64,000 nucleotides of DNA from Mesostigma viride. Its lineage: Eukaryota; Streptophyta; Mesostigmatophyceae; Mesostigmatales; Mesostigmataceae. Numbering within the stretch: the first letter of the stretch is position 1; the number at the start of each line of letters is the position of its first letter. Of the stretch, positions 44,629-54,928 are shown in pieces. Both the position numbers and the translations under genes were made by a program. The notes under the pieces are model-generated. The model saw only the letters and a program-made list of their open reading frames with translations. It was not told where the DNA came from and ran no database searches. Where the stretch lies: the NCBI GenBank assembly GCA_009746045.1, contig RPFO01000080.1, positions 1,887,183 to 1,951,182 on the forward strand. Reading direction: 5' to 3'.

Positions 44629-45252
44629 GGGTAGAGCAGGGGCACAGCTGCTGTGGGCTGGCCCTGCACATTCACATAGTGTGCTCACCCTAGCATACAG
44701 ATGGCCGTGTTGCCATCTGGTAGACATGTCTGTGTTATTCCACCGTATAGAGCTAGCACACATATTGTAATAAATTTGATGTTTTGTGGTGATGCATGCA
44801 AAGCAAAGCAAGGCCAGAAATGGATTTGGTGAGCTATGCTCATTTTATCTATGACTAACCTGCTGAGCGGAGAATGCAACGCCGTATAGCACCAAAAGAA
44901 AAAATAATTTTAGAAAAAATATTTTTTGTGCTGGCACCCGTACTCCAGCCACCCAGGTAGGGGTTGGCTGGAGAGGTGGTTGCTATAAAAGGTGGGCTTC
45001 CATTCTAGGGAAGCAGGTTGTTTCTTTTGCCTCCCACCCGCCCACCCTGGCAAAAGGGGGTAGAGCAGGGGCACAGCTGCTGTGGGCTGGCCCTGCACAT
45101 TCACATAGTGTGCTCACCCTAGCATACAGATGGCCGTGTTGCCATCTGGTAGACATGTCTGTGTTATTCCACCGTATAGAGCTAGCACACATATTGTAAT
45201 AAATTTGATGTTTTGTGGTGATGCATGCAAAGCAAAGCAAGGCCAGAAATGG
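44629..45252 (+). repeat. B1-A2-B2 right terminus of the recombinase element
   Basis: B1 44629-44823 and B2 45058-45252 are near-identical. A2 44827-45033 equals the left end of the element. Between A2 and B2 lies CCCACCCGCCCACCCTGG, very close to the spacer of non-autonomous element 1. Confidence 0.9.
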
Positions 45253-45278
45253 ATTATTCAGTAAGAATTTAATAAATT
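45253..45278. repeat. 26-bp duplication, right copy
   Basis: Exact repeat of 32110-32135, adjacent to the right end of the recombinase element. Confidence 0.9.
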
Positions 45279-46273
45279 AGGAACATATATCCGTTGGGAG
45301 TCACTGTTACACATTTACCTGAAAAGGGGCATATGATTTTAAATACATTCTGAGCTACAACCTGCACGTGCATGGGTTTAGTTAACTGGCACCTATACTA
45401 GAGGCCTGACATGGGGTGGAGCTTCAGTGCTTCCCCGCCTTCTCCTTCTCCCACACTGGGTGCTCCGCGTCCTTCTTCTCCGGCCCTGCCCATGGGTGCA
45501 CCGGCCCCGCCTCCTCCTTCTCCTCACGGGACGATTCGCACTCCACGCATGGTTGCAGCATCAGTTTGCACGGGCAAGACATAGCAGTAACCGCGCTATG
45601 GCTGTTCTAGCATCAGCCTAGCAGACTGCCATGATCACTCAGCAAACCCAAGACAGCTAAACCCTTGGCTGTCACAACCAGTCCATGCATAATTAAGTAT
45701 GGGTACAGGGAAAGCTTCCCGCATATCCATGGCCATATGGATGGCAGCAACACAACGACTTGCCCCCTAGCCCCCCGTGCACACACAAAACGTGGGTCGT
45801 GGCTTCCACGCCCCATCCGCCATGCAGGACAGCGCGTACCTTACTCGCATTCACACCGGGCTGCATCCCGGCGCCGTTGCTGTCCCCATGTGACACGTCG
45901 GCTGATTAAGCAGATACACAGCAGAGTCTGATGTAAACCGCTAAACCCCAAACCCATGCAGACCACAGTCAAGGACGCGTGCATGTCAAGCCATGCCAAT
46001 CGTGAACCGTACAGCAATTTACCTTTCAAGCCTGAAGAGGTGGATAGCAGATAGTAGCCTGGAAGAGGTTACAGGGGCACATGTCCATTAGCGAGCGGAA
46101 CAACACAGCTCCCACCCTACAAGCGTACCGCACAATGTCCTCCTGCAATTGTCTGCCGATCTCCCCGGCCCGCAGACATCTCCACTGCTCTCATGGCGAT
46201 TGCAAATGCTTCATGCCGCAGACATCTCCACTGCTCTCATGGCAATTGCAAATGCTTGATGCCGCACCTCTGC
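45279..46273. other. CACTA interior, no intact gene
   Basis: A dispersed-repeat copy lies at 45279-45390. A 46-bp unit containing ATCTCCACTGCTCTCATGGC is tandemly duplicated at about 46175-46270. It may be the frameshifted 3' end of the minus-strand gene described next, since frames continuing it read IGRQLQEDIVRYACRVGAV. Confidence 0.5.
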
Positions 46274-47426
46274 TTACAGCAGAAAAGCTTCCTCCGGGCG
46301 AGGCACCTGACTGGAACAAACACCCAGTCTTAGGCTTGACAACGTGGCCATGACAGCATCGTGAATCTGCTTCGCCAACGCCCACACATCAGGACCCGCG
46401 CCCTGCACCGCTGCAATCGATGCAGCATTCACTGCCTGCGCCGCACCATGTACTGCATGCACGAAAGCCAATGCTGGCTCGGTTATCATGGTCTTGCCCG
46501 ATTCCTGCTGCTTCTTCTTCTTCGATGCGGTCATGCGCACTTTATACCCCTTCCTCTCCAAGCACGCCTTCAGCACCTGGTTCGTGCGGTGCTGAATATG
46601 CTTCTGAAGGCGCGCCTTCTAAACACGAAATGTTGGCAATGTATGATTCCCAAACGGCATGATAGGCACATAATCAGTCCCATTAATTGCTTTGCGGCAG
46701 TCAATGCACCAGAACACCTGTTGAAAAAAGAAGGTTATGCACGCTAGCGATTACCCGCGGCAAGAAGCAATCAACACACGTCGCTAACAACTGCAACCAC
46801 AATGTAATTCATGACGGGCCACTCACCGCTAGCCTGCTATCCTGCTTCAATGTCTCCCCATTCTCAAGGCCTCCATCGTAAACCTCTCCGTCTTCACCAT
46901 CGTCATCGTCTTCCTCTTTCTCCACTCCGACGTATCCGTGCTTCCTTTTCCTAAGATACCTAGGGTTGTTCAAGTCGTATGTGCGGCGTTGGCACACTTC
47001 CAACAAAATTTTGGCCGCCTCTACCCATTACCATTTATTCGTACTATCATAACATATCCAGGCGTTTGAAAAATCATTCCCTCGCTCGAACTTCTACGCC
47101 TGGGCGTCCATGACGAGGCAGTCACGACGGGACGCAGATGCACAAAAATAAAATAAGGTGACATCCCTTCAATCATTGACCAAAGAACAGAATATGCGCA
47201 GAACTTGGATTTCAACACCACGCACCCATTACCAGCGAGCACGGCTGGCCTGCAACCGCCATCATTTCATAACCAGAAGCCAGGGCCCACACTCCATCCC
47301 GTTACCTCATCTTCCACGCACGGCTTCCGCTGCTTCCCTCTGCTCTTTCGCATTCTCCGCCAGCAACCTCGCCTTCTCCTCGTCCAACAATCCACTAAGA
47401 ATAAAATCCCCTCTATTGGACGCCAT
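46274..47426 (-). pseudogene. Spliced gene near the CACTA right end, broken by in-frame stops
   Basis: Exon 1 is 47426-47322, starting ATG and reading MASNRGDFILSGLLDEEKAR. Exon 2 is 47093-46827 and contains ILLEVCQRRTYDLNNPRY and an acidic EKEEDDDDGEDGE stretch, with donor GTGAGT. Exon 3 begins at 46717 after a strong TTTTTTCAACAG acceptor and reads VFWCIDCRKAINGTDY and LERKGYKVRMTASKKKK. Phases agree (all 0). A TAA (47028-47030) and a TAG (46619-46621) interrupt otherwise convincing coding text. The position about 450 bp inside a CACTA end and pointing inward fits a CACTA-encoded accessory (TNPA-like) protein, but no family motif is recognised. Confidence 0.5.
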
Positions 47427-47639
47427 TCAGACGAACTTTGCTAGCGTCTTTTCACCGGCCCCAGCACACATAATCTATAGCCGCTTACTGACAACGGCCG
47501 ACAACGACAACTGCTGAATAGGCGAAAAAGGCTGATAACTACATTTTTATATTTCGCTGCATTTGCTAATAGACACGCACGTTCTCCCACTTCTCCATTA
47601 CAATATAATTATCCATCTGGCCGTGTACAGGCAAAGATC

Positions 47640-47933
47640 CCCGAAGTAACTTACTGAAACGTATCTTACAGCATCGGATCACTGGCACCTAATCTACAGG
47701 TGGTAGATTACCAACCAAGACCCGTCGCGGTAATTTACTCTGTCGGTAATGTACTACCAAAGATGTGCAGTCGTAACGTTACTTTTACTTACGGCTAGTA
47801 AAATTACTACCTATCATCCTACGTCGTAATGATTACGGCCTTGGATCTCACGCCTCGGATCTAGGTAGTAAGATAAGACCTCGTAATTTACGCCTCGGAT
47901 GCTTTTTACCACCCTCGGACGAAAAGTATAGTG
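47640..47933. repeat. CACTA right TIR (47878-47933) and subterminal repeats
   Basis: The right subterminal zone has degenerate, mixed-orientation GTAATTTAC / GTAAATTAC motifs, less regular than on the left. The last 56 bp mirror the left end exactly. Confidence 0.88.
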
Positions 47934-48457
47934 GCCCAGCCATTGGCGAGGCATGGCCGAAGGGGCTAGCCCCAAGGGGTCCAGGCGCATGATAGGACGC
48001 CCCATTCGCAGCGCGGCGAGACCGCGATCGGCTATCATACAAGGGTGGCGCCGGGGCGCTGCTGGGCCAAGTGGCCAATGTAGGTTGCGGCAGCACCGTA
48101 GGCAGGGCCCCACTCCTACCGTAGTGCAGGGTAACATTATTCCCCTGCGCCCCCGCGCCGGCTCCTACACCAAGGGCCGGAACCGCCGACAACGATCCCG
48201 CGATGAATGTTCCACTTGGTGGTCCATTAAGGGGATTCACTACGGGGCTATCAGGTGGTGCGCCAAGCAGCCGCCGAGGAATTCCCTCCCAAACGTGGGG
48301 TTTGTGCTGGGGATGACCGGCCCCTAGAGCCACGCTCACTACTCGAGCGTGAGTGATTTTGGGTAGCTCTCTCTGCCGCCTCGAGTGCTGCCACGAGGGA
48401 AGGGGCAGGAGAGAAGCGATGGGCCTCTCGTCGCCCTCGCTCAATACCGTCAGCCAT
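47934..48457 (-). pseudogene. Gypsy gag, N-terminal part (upstream of CACTA insertion)
   Basis: A minus-strand ATG at 48457 opens MADGIERGRREAHRFSPAPS, rich in Ser/Arg. A frameshift near 48280 is needed to enter the frame NPLNGPPSGTFIAGSLSAVP ... PPLYDSRSRSRRAANG, which is open to the CACTA boundary and continues in register at 19710. Gag N-termini of this basic, Ser/Pro-rich type are common in gypsy elements. The frameshift and the CACTA insertion disable it. Confidence 0.7.
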
Positions 48458-49121
48458 CGCGTGGTGGCTGGTAAAGTGTGAAACAATGTGCCTTTAGTCT
48501 TGGCAGGATGATAAATTAATAATAATCCTCACACACACCCACAGCTTCCAAACAGGTTACACAATGCTCTAACAAGGGGGGTAGGGCATGTTCCTTGTTA
48601 GCCTGCAATGTACCTGGTTGTCCATGCGAATCCGCTGGAAGCGCAGTCCCTTGAACGACCGGTGCTGGAATAGATCCGTGGAAGCGTCCTCGCGGGCACT
48701 GTCACGCGAACCGGGTCACGGGGACCGAGCACCAAAATACGTCAATTCAAGGACATGAGATATTCCTGCAGCTTGCCGGAGCTGACAGTATATATCCCAG
48801 ATATAGGGTGTGAGGCAATGGCCAAGACGCCAAATAATGCGTGAAATCACAACCCACAAAGCGTTTCCTTATAAAGCACGCAATATAAGGAGATTCGTTT
48901 CCGGACGAATCCCTTAGGTCAACCGGACAAGGCCAGGTTGGGGCGTGCAAGAACCGCAATATGGGTAACGGGTATGGACAGTTAGGATTGTGGGGATCCG
49001 ACCCCCACAATGAATTACTGCAGGCGGAATTAGTAAGGGTTCCGGCCCTTATATAATTCCGTTGCTGATCCGGATCAGATTACAGAAAAACGGGACGGGA
49101 TAGAGGCCACTAGGAAAGTTT

Positions 49122-49133
49122 CCTCCGATACCA
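49122..49133 (-). promoter_or_regulatory. Primer binding site
   Basis: Minus strand TGGTATCGGAGG, one base inside the 5' LTR end, close to the classical TGGTATCAGAGC complement of initiator tRNA-Met. Confidence 0.82.
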
Positions 49134-49134
49134 G

Positions 49135-51215
49135 TTTAACACGTATGGCTATTTAAAATAGCGCCTTAGTAATTGAGAATGAATGCGAAAGACCTTTGAC
49201 TTCCTATGCGTCACAGCGCACGATGGTGGCTTAAGAATACTTGTCACACAATACGAATAAGCTCAAACCCGGAAAACCGGTTTCGTATATTACAATGTTA
49301 CCACACAGATTAAAACACTCAATGCGGGAAGACTTACACCCAGTAGGCGAGGGATTCACACTCGAGCCCACAGGAGATTTACACTCCAGGACCCATAGTC
49401 CGTAAATGTTATGTTATAACATAACATTTGACTCCCCGCCAAAAACGGCGCCGCGCCAGTGGCGCCGCGCCACTTCTGGCGGATGCCACGTGTCCGGTGG
49501 GTCCGGGGACACTTAGGGACGAAGGTGATGCATAGGTTTGGGTGTTATATTCGCCATAGCCTGGTAATTACAACGTGTATTGAGAAAGTATCACGTGACT
49601 TTGGCGGGAAATTTTCACTCGCGCGCGCGCGCAACTAGATATGGCTGCTAGCGTGCCGTTATCAAGGAAATTTTTGCGTCTCGCGGCCTGAGACGGTTCA
49701 GAATGTCGCTCAGAATGACGGTGCGTGTTTTTCGTAGGTCAGGCATGGCCAGATTGGTAGGACTGGGAAAATACAGGTAGGAAAATACTGCCTTCTTGGT
49801 CGTCAGTGCCATATGAGTTATAGCTTACCATATTTCGATTTTCTCTGTATGGCCGAGCAGTCTGCGCCAGCCCGAGCGTCCAGGTTTGGTACGGGACATC
49901 TGCTGCAAGGTTTGCTGGGATTGCGGACGCGTTTGTAGGTCATCTTTGCACGGAATATCAACGTAGTAACCATAGCGGATGCATGCATGATGCGGCTATG
50001 GCGGCCTATGCCTGTAGCGCACTAGTATGTGTGAGATATGAGGGTCCCGGCCAGCAGAATCCGGGCGGGACGTGAATGAGCCAGGTACGGCAACGTGTTT
50101 GCATGTTGTTTGCCGCGGAATACGCCTGCCATGCATTATAGTTGACGAGTTTATTGGTGCAGCATTTAGCAAGCTTCCATGCCTGCTGTAAAGAGTGGTA
50201 TCAGCCCTGTGAGTGCTCAGTTTATGGCATTTCCTTAGAGTATACCACCCCGTTAGTTCAGGTAGGCAACCCGTTTGCATTCAAGCACTTTTGCCAGTCT
50301 TTTGTAGCTTGTTATAATGCATGGCTGTGTTGCATGTCATAGATGGCTGTCTACGCGCGCGTAACCCACACACGTATATGAGCGTGGTGCCATGTGCAAA
50401 ACTCAATTCTGAGTGGCCCCCCCTGGTATGGGGATGCCTGAACTACCTAATAAAATTATCCAACCTTGACATTGGTGTTTACAACCCTCCCCTGAAAAAA
50501 AGGGGGGGGTTCCATGGTGTGATGCATGAAAATGTTCGTCTTTTGTCCAACTTTGACTGAGAATATCATGCAACCCACTTACGGGACTCAAGATATTATT
50601 GCATATTCTGAAAGCCCTTGAAGTGTAGATATTCCTGGCATCTTGGTTGAGGGTATTTGGAGTAGCGGTCTGGGAGTTATGATTTTTTTCATTTTAGGGG
50701 GTATTTGTTTGCAAAAAATGGCAATACGGACTATGGGTTAAGCGATGGTAAATAATCTGTAGAGCAACGTGGTAAATTACGATACAAGGTCCGGATTTCT
50801 GGCATAGCTCGTGCCTTGCCTATTTTGTCCCTTCGTCCCCGTTGGCGGCTGCGCCTGGCGCTGCCAACCAGGCATGACGTGAGGTCCGCGGGGACGGGCT
50901 TCTCGAACCGTCTAGAACACATTAAAGACTAGTACGGCTAGAGGCCTCTCCTGAAAAATATCCAAATGTCCGTAGGTACCATCATAACGCATGTGCAGTG
51001 CCACTTGGCTGTCCCGTAACTCCCGTTCAGGCGCTAGGTCTGCCTACGGCGCAAAGGCCAAGTTCGTCAGCAAAACTTCTACACTTATACTTCCACACGG
51101 GTTGCCTCGGCTGCCAACTACTATGGCCTCGGCACTGGCGCCGGATTACGGTCGGCGCCGATCGACCGGGACGGATAATTTAATACCACAAACGGCATGT
51201 TGCATCCGTGCAACA
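49135..51215 (-). repeat. 5' LTR of the gypsy element (interrupted)
   Basis: Same sequence as 14050-14770 with only a few substitutions seen, a 12-14 bp extra segment near 49308, and a 1346-bp insertion at 49392-50737. Confidence 0.92.
49392..50737. mobile_element. TIR element inserted in the 5' LTR, no target duplication
   Basis: Ends are CCCATAGTCCGTA and TACGGACTATGGG (13 bp, perfect). The other LTR gives the empty site AGGA/TTAAG: the insertion is exactly between A and T with nothing duplicated. Inside the left end lies a 26-bp palindrome AAATGTTATGTTA and its mirror, then a GC-rich hairpin. No ORF of note is present. The family is unknown to me. Confidence 0.85.
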
Positions 51216-51540
51216 TGAAGGTAGGTCGGCCATAGCTCGCGTCGCCGCTGTTGCTGGGCCAGGGTCAAGTCGTTGTCCAGCGTGAAGCGAGTCTCTGAGA
51301 GCTTCTTGCGGCATTTAAGGGACGCCAGCTTGTCCCCCATGTACTTAAAGGTGAGGAGCACAGGTGCCGGGCCAGCCTTACCCCGCGCGCGGGGGAGGCG
51401 GACAGCCGACATCTGCAGCTCACCAGTGAGTTGCATGGGGGCAAGAATGTCGCGCTTAAGTGCCGTGAGAAGGCTCGTCGGGGTCTCACCTGCCGGCTGG
51501 TCGAGGTGCTTGACGATGACATTGTGTGACAATGGTTGAA
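51216..51540 (-). pseudogene. LINE ORF1-like RNA-binding protein, upstream part
   Basis: The minus strand reads LTFKYMGDKLASLKCRKKL, then FTLDNDLTLAQQQRRRELWP and TYL, where the gypsy element interrupts. This matches the C-terminal domain of LINE ORF1 (an L1 transposase-22-like fold): a beta strand with basic residues, then the D-L-T-x-x-x-x-x-R-R-x-L-W-P block. The frame resumes at 14049. The N-terminus is not recognisable beyond about 51540. Confidence 0.78.
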
Positions 51541-51679
51541 AAATTGCTACTATGCTTTCCTCCAATGCGCGTTTATTGGGTATTTTTCCACATCAATGTG
51601 CATTCCGGAAACCCACGACCGGCCTACAGTGGACGCAGGCAGACTACCACGATAATTTCATGTAGTAGACTACTAGTCA

Positions 51680-52262
51680 TTATCCCCCTGGCGACTCGCT
51701 ATACAAGCTCCTTGGCAGCTGGCTCCCCTCCACGGCCGACGACATCAACACCCGTATTGTCCAGGCCTGGGCGGCCCTCCGCCGCCTCGGCTGGACATGT
51801 CGCTACCTGAGTGAGAGGCAAAAGCGCATTCTGTTCAAGGCCCTCAATGGCCTCAGCATCCTCCTTTACGGCTGCGAGGCGTGGACCTGGACCAGGCGCT
51901 GAGCCAGCAACTGGACGGCACTGTCACTTGAACATGCTACGTCACGTACATCCTCGGGGTACGCTACCAAGAGCGGGCCGCACCCGGGCCGAGCTCTGGT
52001 GCGAGCTAGCCCTCTTGTCACCCACAACATCTGCACCGCCGCCTCCTCTTTGCCGGCCATCTTGCCCGCACATACTAGGTGTATACCGATGTGGGCCCTG
52101 CGGGCAGGCTTGCGCAGGACTGACGAACCAGGCAAACACCTCCTCCTATGGCAGGGTCCCGGGCTTGTCCCATCGCAACCCACTGGCAAACTTGCAGGCG
52201 CCCCGCACCGACGCGGCGCGACTCGGACCTATATGACACAATTGCTTGAGGATGCAGGGCTT
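51680..52262 (+). pseudogene. LINE reverse transcriptase, C-terminal remnant
   Basis: Reads LLGSWLPSTADDINTRIVQA, AWAALRRLGW, RILFKALNGLSILLYGCEAW and then, after a shift, ILGVRYQERA, RRLLFAGHLART and, in another frame, GATRTYMTQLLEDAGLLGL. This is the standard tail after the RT fingers-palm in LINE ORF2 (Y-L-G ... L-L-Y-G-x-E-x-W ... R-R-x-x-x-x-G-H). At least two indels and a TAG break it. It lies on the opposite strand from the adjacent ORF1-like piece. Confidence 0.78.
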
Positions 52263-52289
52263 CTGGGACTATCTGTACACTAGGAAGTC

Positions 52290-52660
52290 GGAAAAAATTC
52301 GTCCTGATATTTCTTGATATCGTCCTGAGTTTTTTTTGAGAAATCCTGAGAAATCCTGAGAAATCCTGAGATATCTTGAGATTGTCTTGAGATCGTCTTG
52401 AGATTTCCTGAGATTTTTCCTGAGATTGCCCTGATTTTTCCTGATTTTTTTCGTCTTCACAAAATCTGGTAAGTGCACACCTCGGGTCCTGAGATTTCTG
52501 GTGAAAAACTCAGGTCTTGAGATTTTGACTTTGTAGTGAAAATCTCAGGACAAAATCTCAGGACAATCTCAGGACAATCTCAGGACAAAAAAACGAGTAG
52601 AATCTCAAGAAAATCTCAGGACAAAAAAACGAGTAGAATCTCAAGAAAATCAAGAACATG
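52290..52660. repeat. TCCTGAGAT / ATCTCAGGA inverted low-complexity repeats
   Basis: The left half carries many TCCTGAGAAA and TCTTGAGAT units and the right half ATCTCAGGACAA units, so the two halves can pair as one large imperfect hairpin. Confidence 0.9.
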
Positions 52661-54928
52661 CACAGGCGAATTCTCCAGCCATTCTGGGACAAAAAAATGG
52701 TGTTATCAGGGACCAACAGAAATACGACAATGCAAGATGATTACAACAGGGGCATGACTCACAATCAGTGCATTTATTACATTGATAAATATTATTTAAA
52801 AAATCTTTTATTCATAGGCAAAAAATAAATCACAACAAAAAGAGGATTGTTTCTTCATCGTTTGGCAGATCTTGTAGATCATTTGGTTCTTCATATACTC
52901 TGCCAAACTGTGCTTCGTTGCACATTTACCTGCACACATAAACCAGGAAGGGGGAAAAAAGGCATTAAACAGGACCATGATTAGAAACGCTGGGCTGCAG
53001 CATGTGCACATGTACACCTAACCAGACCAAAGGCATAGCAAACAACATCATGCTCGGCATAAAAAAAGATACTTCTGACTGGTACAAAACATTGAAAGGG
53101 TGACCCAAGTGAAAGCCTAGCACCGCCATTATTGAGATGTGCAAGACCAAGAAACCACGACATTGCATATGACCGATGCATTGAAAAAGGGAAAACACGT
53201 TTATTAACTGTGAAGCTCCAGGGTAACTAGACTAAATTTCTTCAGGGCAAGGGACTAATTGAATTCAGCAAGCAAGCGTACATGCGCGCAAGGACGAGAG
53301 TGGCTAAATAAGGAAGCAAGGGCGTAACAAAGGAAGCAAGGGACTGATTAGATTCAGCAAGCAAGCAATTGCAAGCATGCAAGGAAGAGGGGCTAACAAA
53401 GGAAGCAAGGGCCTAACAAAGGAATCAGGGGACTGATTCCATTCAGCAAGTGGTCAAGCATGCAGGGAAGGAACGGCCTAACCAAGTAGGCAAGGTCATA
53501 TCAAAGGAAGCAAGGCATTAATTAAATTCAGCAAGCATGCGAGGAAGAGTGGCTTACAAAGGAAGCATGGGACTAAGAAAGGAAGCAAGGGACTAATTAC
53601 ATTCAGGAAGCACGCATGCAAGGAAGCAAGGGAATAAAGCAAGGAACTAATCAAATTCAGCAAGCGGCTAAACAACCAAGCAAGGGCCTAATCAAGGAAG
53701 AAAGCAACCACGCAAAGAAGCAAGCAAGCACGCAAAGACGGAAACAAGCATGCAAGGAAGCAAGGGGTTTATCGAACTCAGCAAGCAAGCATGCAAGGAA
53801 GCAAGGAGCAAGTGAGGGACCAAGGGACTAATCAACTTTATGACACTTACCACGCAGAAGGGACAACCTCATGACCGCGGAGAAGATAACATTCCGTCCC
53901 TCCTGTTGCGATTGCAAAGGGGAGAAAGAATAGTAGTGATGTAAGGAATGAATTCCAGTGCAAAATTAGGAAAATACCTTCAATAACAAAGCTAGTAAGT
54001 AGGCAAGGTAATTAAAAAGTAGGTAGCAAACTGATGACAACATGCACATACTCACGCATGGACCAACCAAGTTAGTATCTAATCTACTATGTGGCTTATG
54101 AGGAAGCACCATGAAACATTTGACCTTACTGGCTTCATCAGAACACGTCTAGATGCTTTTCCTTTGCAAAGATAGTCGCAATTGACGCTTGGGGTTTGCA
54201 TGGGATTCAGGTCTGCATGGACGTGCTTTGACAACAAACGGGCATGTACGCACAAAAATGCCCAAGGACGGTACTTCATGATGGTCATCTTCATGAAATT
54301 GACCACGCATGTAAGAGGACAAGAAATCAAGTATTCAGAGTTCATGCTATACTAAGAAACCAGCTTTTGCTCAGAATGCCGCTTTTGCGGTCTATGGGCC
54401 TTCCAATGCAAACTGCCAAGCAATTCTCATAAGTATCCTTGCTCAGCTACGCAGTTGCTCATTTTCCCGGCTCCATTCCTCTTCGATCACAGCCTGTCCA
54501 TGACGGCCTTGTAGGTTTTGGATAGCTCCAGAATCTCGCTCTGTTTATTCTCCGTTACTTATGTCACTCACATGTCGTCGCTACTAGAACCGCTTCTAGT
54601 GCGGTTCTCGCTGCCACCCCTGCTGCCACACCTGCAGCGCTTGTTATTCGGTGGTTGCATTCATTGGTTACGTATGGAAATCGGTTGCCCCATCGCTCGA
54701 GCTAGCGTGTATGTGCCCTCACTGCCCGCTAGCCCCAGCACTGACTTGACTGCGAACAACGGCTAGGGCTACGTCAGACGCGTTTTTTTGAATTTGCGCA
54801 AAAAAAAAGATTGCGACTAGGTCACATCCGTAGCCAGCGGCAGGCGGAATGTCTCGAGTGATTCCAGCCAAGCGATCTTCCGTATTGTCATGACATCTTA
54901 CCTTTCCACTGGTTACTACTTGTCTCAA
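52661..54928. other. No gene; GGAAGCAAGGG minisatellite
   Basis: About 53260-53830 is a degenerate repeat around GGAAGCAAGGGACTAATTAA and CAGCAAGCAAGCATGC with units of roughly 60 bp. The rest shows no coding or RNA signal. Confidence 0.6.

Larger units (their letters stand above)
32136..45252 (+). mobile_element. Split-direct-repeat tyrosine-recombinase retrotransposon (DIRS order, PAT/Kangaroo-like)
   Basis: The layout is A1 - gag - RT/RNase H - recombinase - B1 - A2 - B2. A1 is 32136-32320 continued at 34463-34483; B1 is 44629-44823; A2 is 44827-45033; B2 is 45058-45252. A1 equals A2 and B1 equals B2, the arrangement known for PAT and Kangaroo elements that integrate through a circular DNA. 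The B1/A2 joint has an ATT core, and ATT is also present at both outer boundaries. The element is interrupted by two smaller relatives (32321-34462 and 38923-44581). A 26-bp sequence flanks it on both sides. Confidence 0.9.
19711..47933. mobile_element. CACTA/EnSpm-type transposon, 28.2 kb, inserted in gypsy gag
   Basis: Left end CACTATACTTTTCGTCC and right end the exact reverse complement; the terminal inverted repeats are 56 bp and perfect (19711-19766, 47878-47933). Both subterminal zones are packed with GTAATTTAC-type motifs, as expected for CACTA elements. The flanking dinucleotide GC is duplicated (19709-19710 and 47934-47935). Removing the element and one GC leaves the gag frame open across the junction. 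No complete transposase was found inside; a degraded spliced gene lies near the right end. Most of its length is later insertions and simple repeats. Confidence 0.88.
14050..51215 (-). mobile_element. Ty3/gypsy LTR retrotransposon with nested insertions
   Basis: The 3' LTR is at left (14050-14770) and the 5' LTR at right (49135-51215, itself interrupted). A polypurine tract sits at 14771-14784 and a tRNA-Met-type primer site at 49122-49133. The target duplication TGAAG lies at 14045-14049 and 51216-51220. The internal region without the CACTA insertion is about 6.1 kb. Gag with a zinc knuckle, protease, RT and RNase H are present; no integrase is recognisable. The two LTR copies differ by only a few substitutions and one 12-14 bp indel, so the insertion is recent, yet pol is frameshifted. 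The element landed in a LINE ORF1-like frame. Confidence 0.92.

Noticed and set aside
46274-47426. TAG/TAA reassigned to glutamine (as in some ulvophyte algae), because the stops in the minus-strand gene sit where Gln would fit
   Set aside because: All Gln codons checked in the root-cap gene are CAG/CAA and no TAG or TAA interrupts its exons or the gag frame. Two candidate TAGs also coincide with possible AG acceptors. A decayed gene explains the data.
47953-48327. 124-codon + strand ORF next to the CACTA right end
   Set aside because: Antisense of the gag N-terminal frame.
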